Of a stretch of DNA of 64,000 nt, positions 61,261 to 64,000 are shown in pieces. The notes under the pieces were generated by a model. It saw only the letters and a list, made by a program, of their open reading frames with translations, was not told the DNA's origin and ran no database searches. Origin of the DNA: Treponema denticola ATCC 35405 (GTDB lineage Bacteria; Spirochaetota; Spirochaetia; Treponematales; Treponemataceae); the NCBI RefSeq assembly GCF_000008185.1, contig NC_002967.9, positions 2,170,001 to 2,234,000 on the forward strand, written 5' to 3'. A program made the position numbers and the translations under genes. The stretch's first letter is position 1; each line of letters starts with the position of its first letter.

Positions 61261-61971
61261 ATGCACAATGAAGTAAGAATTTTATTTGAGGACAATTTTT
61301 TTGCAGTAGTTTTAAAAAACTGCGGGGACAATTCTCAAGTCTTTTTTAAAAAGGCCTTTAGCGAAAAAAAATATGCCGAGGCTGTAAACCGATTGGATAA
61401 ACCTGTCAGCGGTTTAGTTCTTATAGCTTTTTCTCCTGCGATGCACACAAAACTAAATAATCTTTTTAAAGAAAAAAAGATAAAAAAAGAATATTGGGCA
61501 ATCTGTAAAAAAATAGAAGAACTAAAATCGGCGGCCGATTCGAAAATAAGCGACACAACTCCCGTTCTTTATAAAAAAGAATTTTGCGAAAACTATCTTG
61601 AATTCAATACCAAAATACAAAAAGCTTTTGTAACGGAATCAAGGCAAAGAGGAAAAAAGGCATCTCTTTATTGGCAGCTTGCAGGGATTGGCGACAACTA
61701 TAATTTTTTACGCATATTCCCCGAAACAGGCCGCACCCATCAAATCCGTATTCAGCTTTCTCATTTGGGTATGCCCATAAAGGGAGACATCAAATACGGC
61801 TTTGCGCGTACCGAAAAATCCGGCGGGATCAGGCTCCACGCCCAGTCCCTAAAATTCGAACATCCCGAAAGCAAAAAACGAATAGAAATTTCAGCCCTAC
61901 CCCCCTCTCCCGACACTCTATGGTCAGCCTGCATCGAAGTCTGCTTAAAAGCAAAAGAGCTTGAAGAGTAA
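61261..61971 (+). CDS. RluA-family pseudouridine synthase
   Basis: 236 residues. Catalytic motif VNRLDKPVSGLVLIA (Asp in RLD; the usual preceding His is Asn) and 'ETGRTHQIRIQLSHLGMPI'. It isomerises uridine in rRNA or tRNA. It lacks the N-terminal S4 domain, like the minimal RluA/TruC group; the target is unknown. Convergent with the Rpn gene one base downstream. Confidence 0.9.
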   Translation: MHNEVRILFEDNFFAVVLKNCGDNSQVFFKKAFSEKKYAEAVNRLDKPVSGLVLIAFSPAMHTKLNNLFKEKKIKKEYWAICKKIEELKSAADSKISDTTPVLYKKEFCENYLEFNTKIQKAFVTESRQRGKKASLYWQLAGIGDNYNFLRIFPETGRTHQIRIQLSHLGMPIKGDIKYGFARTEKSGGIRLHAQSLKFEHPESKKRIEISALPPSPDTLWSACIEVCLKAKELEE

Positions 61972-61972
61972 A

Positions 61973-62737
61973 TTAGAGTTTTTCAATTTCGGATTCAGGA
62001 AGACCGGTTATTTCTTTAATTAAAGCTATATCAAAGTTTTTTAGTTTCATAAGTTTTGCTGTTTCTATGCTTTTGTCATAAGCCCCTTTCTCCCTAGCGT
62101 CCATTTCAAAAGTAGACATTAACCTGTATTCTTGCCTTGCCTGCTCATTATTTTTTACTGCTTGTATCATAGTTTCTATCTCCCTTGTAAATTCATTTGT
62201 CGCTTTCCCTGTTTTAAGGTATTCTAAAAATTCTTTTAATTCTTTGTCTTGAGTGTTATTAAAGGCCTCTGCATTTATTATAACCTTTCGTATGCCGTCT
62301 TGTAAAGAGGTGTTTTTGTCCTCTATACAAAGATTTTCAAAGGTATAAACAGACCTATTTTTGCCTATGGCATCAAAGGTGCAGATAAAAATTATAAAAC
62401 TGTCGTTTAAGCTATTATAGGAATTGCCTTTGTCCAAAAAAGAAATATCTATGGCAGCTTGGTAAAACCGCATACGTTTAGGAATATTCCTCTCATTGCT
62501 TACCTGCATTTCTACATCGTATAATTTACCGTTTTCTGCCTGTACCAAAACATCAAATCGTACGGATTTTGCCTGTTCGTAAGTGTTAATATTATGCTGT
62601 ATCGAGATATATGCAATTTTGCCTATTGTATCTGATAATATCATTTCAATAAGTTTTTTGCATAGCCTCGGATTTTGCATAGTTTTACAGAACATAAAAT
62701 CGTCTGTAAATGTTAAATCTTCAAACTTTTTTACCAT
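61973..62737 (-). CDS. Rpn family recombination-promoting nuclease / PD-(D/E)XK
   Basis: 254 residues from ATG 62737 (AGGAG 7 nt upstream; the frame extends eight codons further). 'LTFTDDFMFCKTMQNPRLCK' start, nuclease core 'RFDVLVQAENGKLYDVEMQV' (D...E-x-Q) and 'IPKRMRFYQAAIDISFLDKG' match the Rpn/transposase-like nuclease family that is abundant in treponemes. Often annotated as a transposase, but no inverted repeats flank it, so it is treated as a single cellular gene. Confidence 0.88.
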   Translation of the reverse strand: MVKKFEDLTFTDDFMFCKTMQNPRLCKKLIEMILSDTIGKIAYISIQHNINTYEQAKSVRFDVLVQAENGKLYDVEMQVSNERNIPKRMRFYQAAIDISFLDKGNSYNSLNDSFIIFICTFDAIGKNRSVYTFENLCIEDKNTSLQDGIRKVIINAEAFNNTQDKELKEFLEYLKTGKATNEFTREIETMIQAVKNNEQARQEYRLMSTFEMDAREKGAYDKSIETAKLMKLKNFDIALIKEITGLPESEIEKL

Positions 62738-62888
62738 TTGTGTTCTCCTAATTTTTTCCATTCACCCTCCTCATTATATTTATAGTTATTATTTGAAAAA
62801 AAGAGTAAATTTTCAAAAAAATTCTATGGTTTTTAGTTAAAAGACAGTAAAGCTAAAATAAGCTTTCACAAAAAACAATCGAAATATC

Positions 62889-62931
62889 AAAAAAAGCGGA
62901 CATCCGGTTCCGGTAAGAAAAGGATGTCCGC
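62889..62931 (-). terminator. terminator of the PFOR gene
   Basis: Perfect 10-bp stem GCGGACATCC (62896-62905) / GGATGTCCGC (62922-62931); on the minus strand followed by seven Ts. Confidence 0.9.
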
Positions 62932-62991
62932 CTGTCATCTAATTTTTTAATTTTTATGCTGCGACAACGTAATCGCCCGCCTGTATAAAAG

Positions 62992-64000
62992 CTATTCAGC
63001 CATACGCTTATACCTATTATACCTCTCCTTAGCATCTTCCTCGGCACGCTTAAATAAGACTTCCGCAACATCGGGGAAGGTCTTTTTAAGCGAAGTATAG
63101 CGGACTTCGGAGTTGATAAAGTCTTGGAATGAAGCGCCCGGTTCCTTGCTGTCAAGCTGGAAGGGATTTTTGCCTTCGGCTTTTAAACGGGGATCAAAGC
63201 GGTATAGGTGCCAATAGCCTGCTTCAACAGCCTTTTTCTCCTGCTCTACACTTCTACTCATTCCTGAGCGGAGTCCGTGGTTGATACAGGGAGCATAACA
63301 GATAACAATCGAAGGTCCGTCATAGCTTTCGGCTTCTTTTACAGCCTTTACAAATTGGCTCATATTGGAACCTATGGCAACCTGAGCTACATAGACATAG
63401 CCGTAGGTCATAAGCATTGCACCCAAATCCTTTTTGCGGATTCGCTTTCCGCCTGCCGCAAATTTGGCGACAGCTGCCGTCGGCGTCGACTTTGAGGACT
63501 GACCTCCTGTATTGGAATAAACTTCCGTATCGAATACGAGGATATTAAAGTCTTCGCCCGAGGCCATGGTGTGGTCAAGACCGCCGTAACCGATGTCGTA
63601 AGCCCAGCCGTCTCCTCCGAAGGACCAGACACTCTTTTTGACGATAAAGTCCTTCAGCTTGTAGATATATTCCAAGAGCCTGTCAGCTTCAATATTTCCC
63701 GTATCATATTTGAAGGTATGGCTTTCTGGAACCGGAAGATAATCGGCGGCCTCGGTATTCTTTACAGCCGTATTTCTAGGCGGCTGATGAGCATCAAAGA
63801 GAGTCTTAATCTTATCGCATGTTAGGGTATTGGCTTCAACATCTTTTTTGTTTTCAATCCATTCTTTAAAGAGAGGAGTAAAATCAGTTCCGACATTGAG
63901 CTCAATAAATTTCTTCATATAGTCTTCGGCCTGTTCCCTCAACTTACGGGTACCGAGGGCCATTCCGTAGCCGTAGTTTGCATTGTCCTCAAAAAGGGAG
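62992..64000 (-). CDS. nifJ: pyruvate:ferredoxin (flavodoxin) oxidoreductase, C-terminal part
   Basis: The frame continues through the right edge (SLFEDNANYGYG precedes the first internal ATG), so the N-terminal part is outside. The visible ~335 residues carry the thiamine-diphosphate domain: GGDGWAYDIGYGGLDH, 'ILVFDTEVYSNTGGQSSKST' and 'IVICYAPCINHGLRSGM'. The enzyme oxidises pyruvate to acetyl-CoA and CO2, reducing ferredoxin, central to anaerobic amino-acid fermentation. Followed by a strong terminator. Confidence 0.97.
   Translation of the reverse strand, partial: SLFEDNANYGYGMALGTRKLREQAEDYMKKFIELNVGTDFTPLFKEWIENKKDVEANTLTCDKIKTLFDAHQPPRNTAVKNTEAADYLPVPESHTFKYDTGNIEADRLLEYIYKLKDFIVKKSVWSFGGDGWAYDIGYGGLDHTMASGEDFNILVFDTEVYSNTGGQSSKSTPTAAVAKFAAGGKRIRKKDLGAMLMTYGYVYVAQVAIGSNMSQFVKAVKEAESYDGPSIVICYAPCINHGLRSGMSRSVEQEKKAVEAGYWHLYRFDPRLKAEGKNPFQLDSKEPGASFQDFINSEVRYTSLKKTFPDVAEVLFKRAEEDAKERYNRYKRMAE

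Noticed and set aside
61973-62737. Rpn/PD-(D/E)XK gene as an insertion sequence
   Set aside because: Family members are often labelled transposase, but there are no terminal inverted repeats or target duplications around it and it sits tightly convergent with the pseudouridine synthase gene.
62853-63155. Minus-strand ORF of 100 codons overlapping the PFOR end
   Set aside because: It overlaps the confident PFOR frame and its terminator hairpin, and has no recognisable features.

Overview
The window looks like chromosomal DNA of an oral treponeme, most likely Treponema denticola or a very close relative. This is an inference from gene content and a fairly AT-rich composition: oligopeptidase B, an ankyrin protein, a Trep_Strep-family ECF transporter, many lipoproteins, a dCache chemoreceptor, CyuA, Kbl and PFOR. 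Consensus sigma70-type promoters (TTGACA-17-TATAAT) are easy to find. I see no tRNA, rRNA or CRISPR.

Layout. 1-2.96 kb: 3' part of a thioester alpha-2-macroglobulin, then an ankyrin protein and a VOC-fold lipoprotein. 3.2-5.2 kb: opdB (minus). 5.2-5.9 kb: a repeat-rich gap with a perfect promoter, a short ORF and a 13-C tract. 5.9-10.5 kb: a chemoreceptor and PBP1C. 10.5-14.1 kb: cyuA, a SUMF1-like protein and an alpha/beta hydrolase. 14.1-20.9 kb (minus): infC-rpmI-rplT, a coiled-coil gene, zapA and a YaiI/YqxD gene, followed by an envelope group (TPR-like lipoprotein, LysM lytic transglycosylase, OmpA-family protein, small lipoprotein). 20.9-23.9 kb (plus): a complete ECF transporter (T, fused double ATPase, S). 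24.2-27.0 kb: GNAT, RNA m5C methyltransferase, zinc peptidase, lipoprotein. 27.1-30.9 kb (minus): a 914-aa Fe-S/FAD oxidoreductase followed by hypA and hypB.

31.6-36.8 kb is foreign. A large serine recombinase, a TnpW-like protein, a truncated PcfB and cargo genes (alpha/beta hydrolase, SAM methyltransferase, small coiled-coil protein) are all on the minus strand. They are bracketed by a 99-bp direct repeat containing the 3' end of the neighbouring host gene, so the element probably integrated there and displaced the gene's original tail.

36.8-45.2 kb: an unknown membrane protein, a ClC transporter, mnmE, a PAP2 phosphatase and a putative glycosidase. 45.3-51.2 kb (plus): an operon-like set (CpXC zinc protein, exported beta-propeller protein, solute-binding lipoprotein, acyl-CoA ligase) closed by a strong terminator. 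51.2-57.7 kb (minus): ParB-like protein, lipoprotein, M23 peptidase, recJ, pyrimidine nucleoside phosphorylase. 57.9-64 kb: thrC, dCMP deaminase, kbl, RluA-type synthase, Rpn nuclease, and the 3' part of nifJ/PFOR running off the window.

Most notable: (i) the recombinase element with its duplicated gene end; (ii) four start codons lying 7-8 nt after a promoter -10 box, suggesting leaderless mRNAs; (iii) one of these belongs to an ORF interrupted by the 13-C tract, a candidate slippage switch; (iv) uncharacterised gene sets such as the oxidoreductase-HypAB and CpXC/propeller operons.
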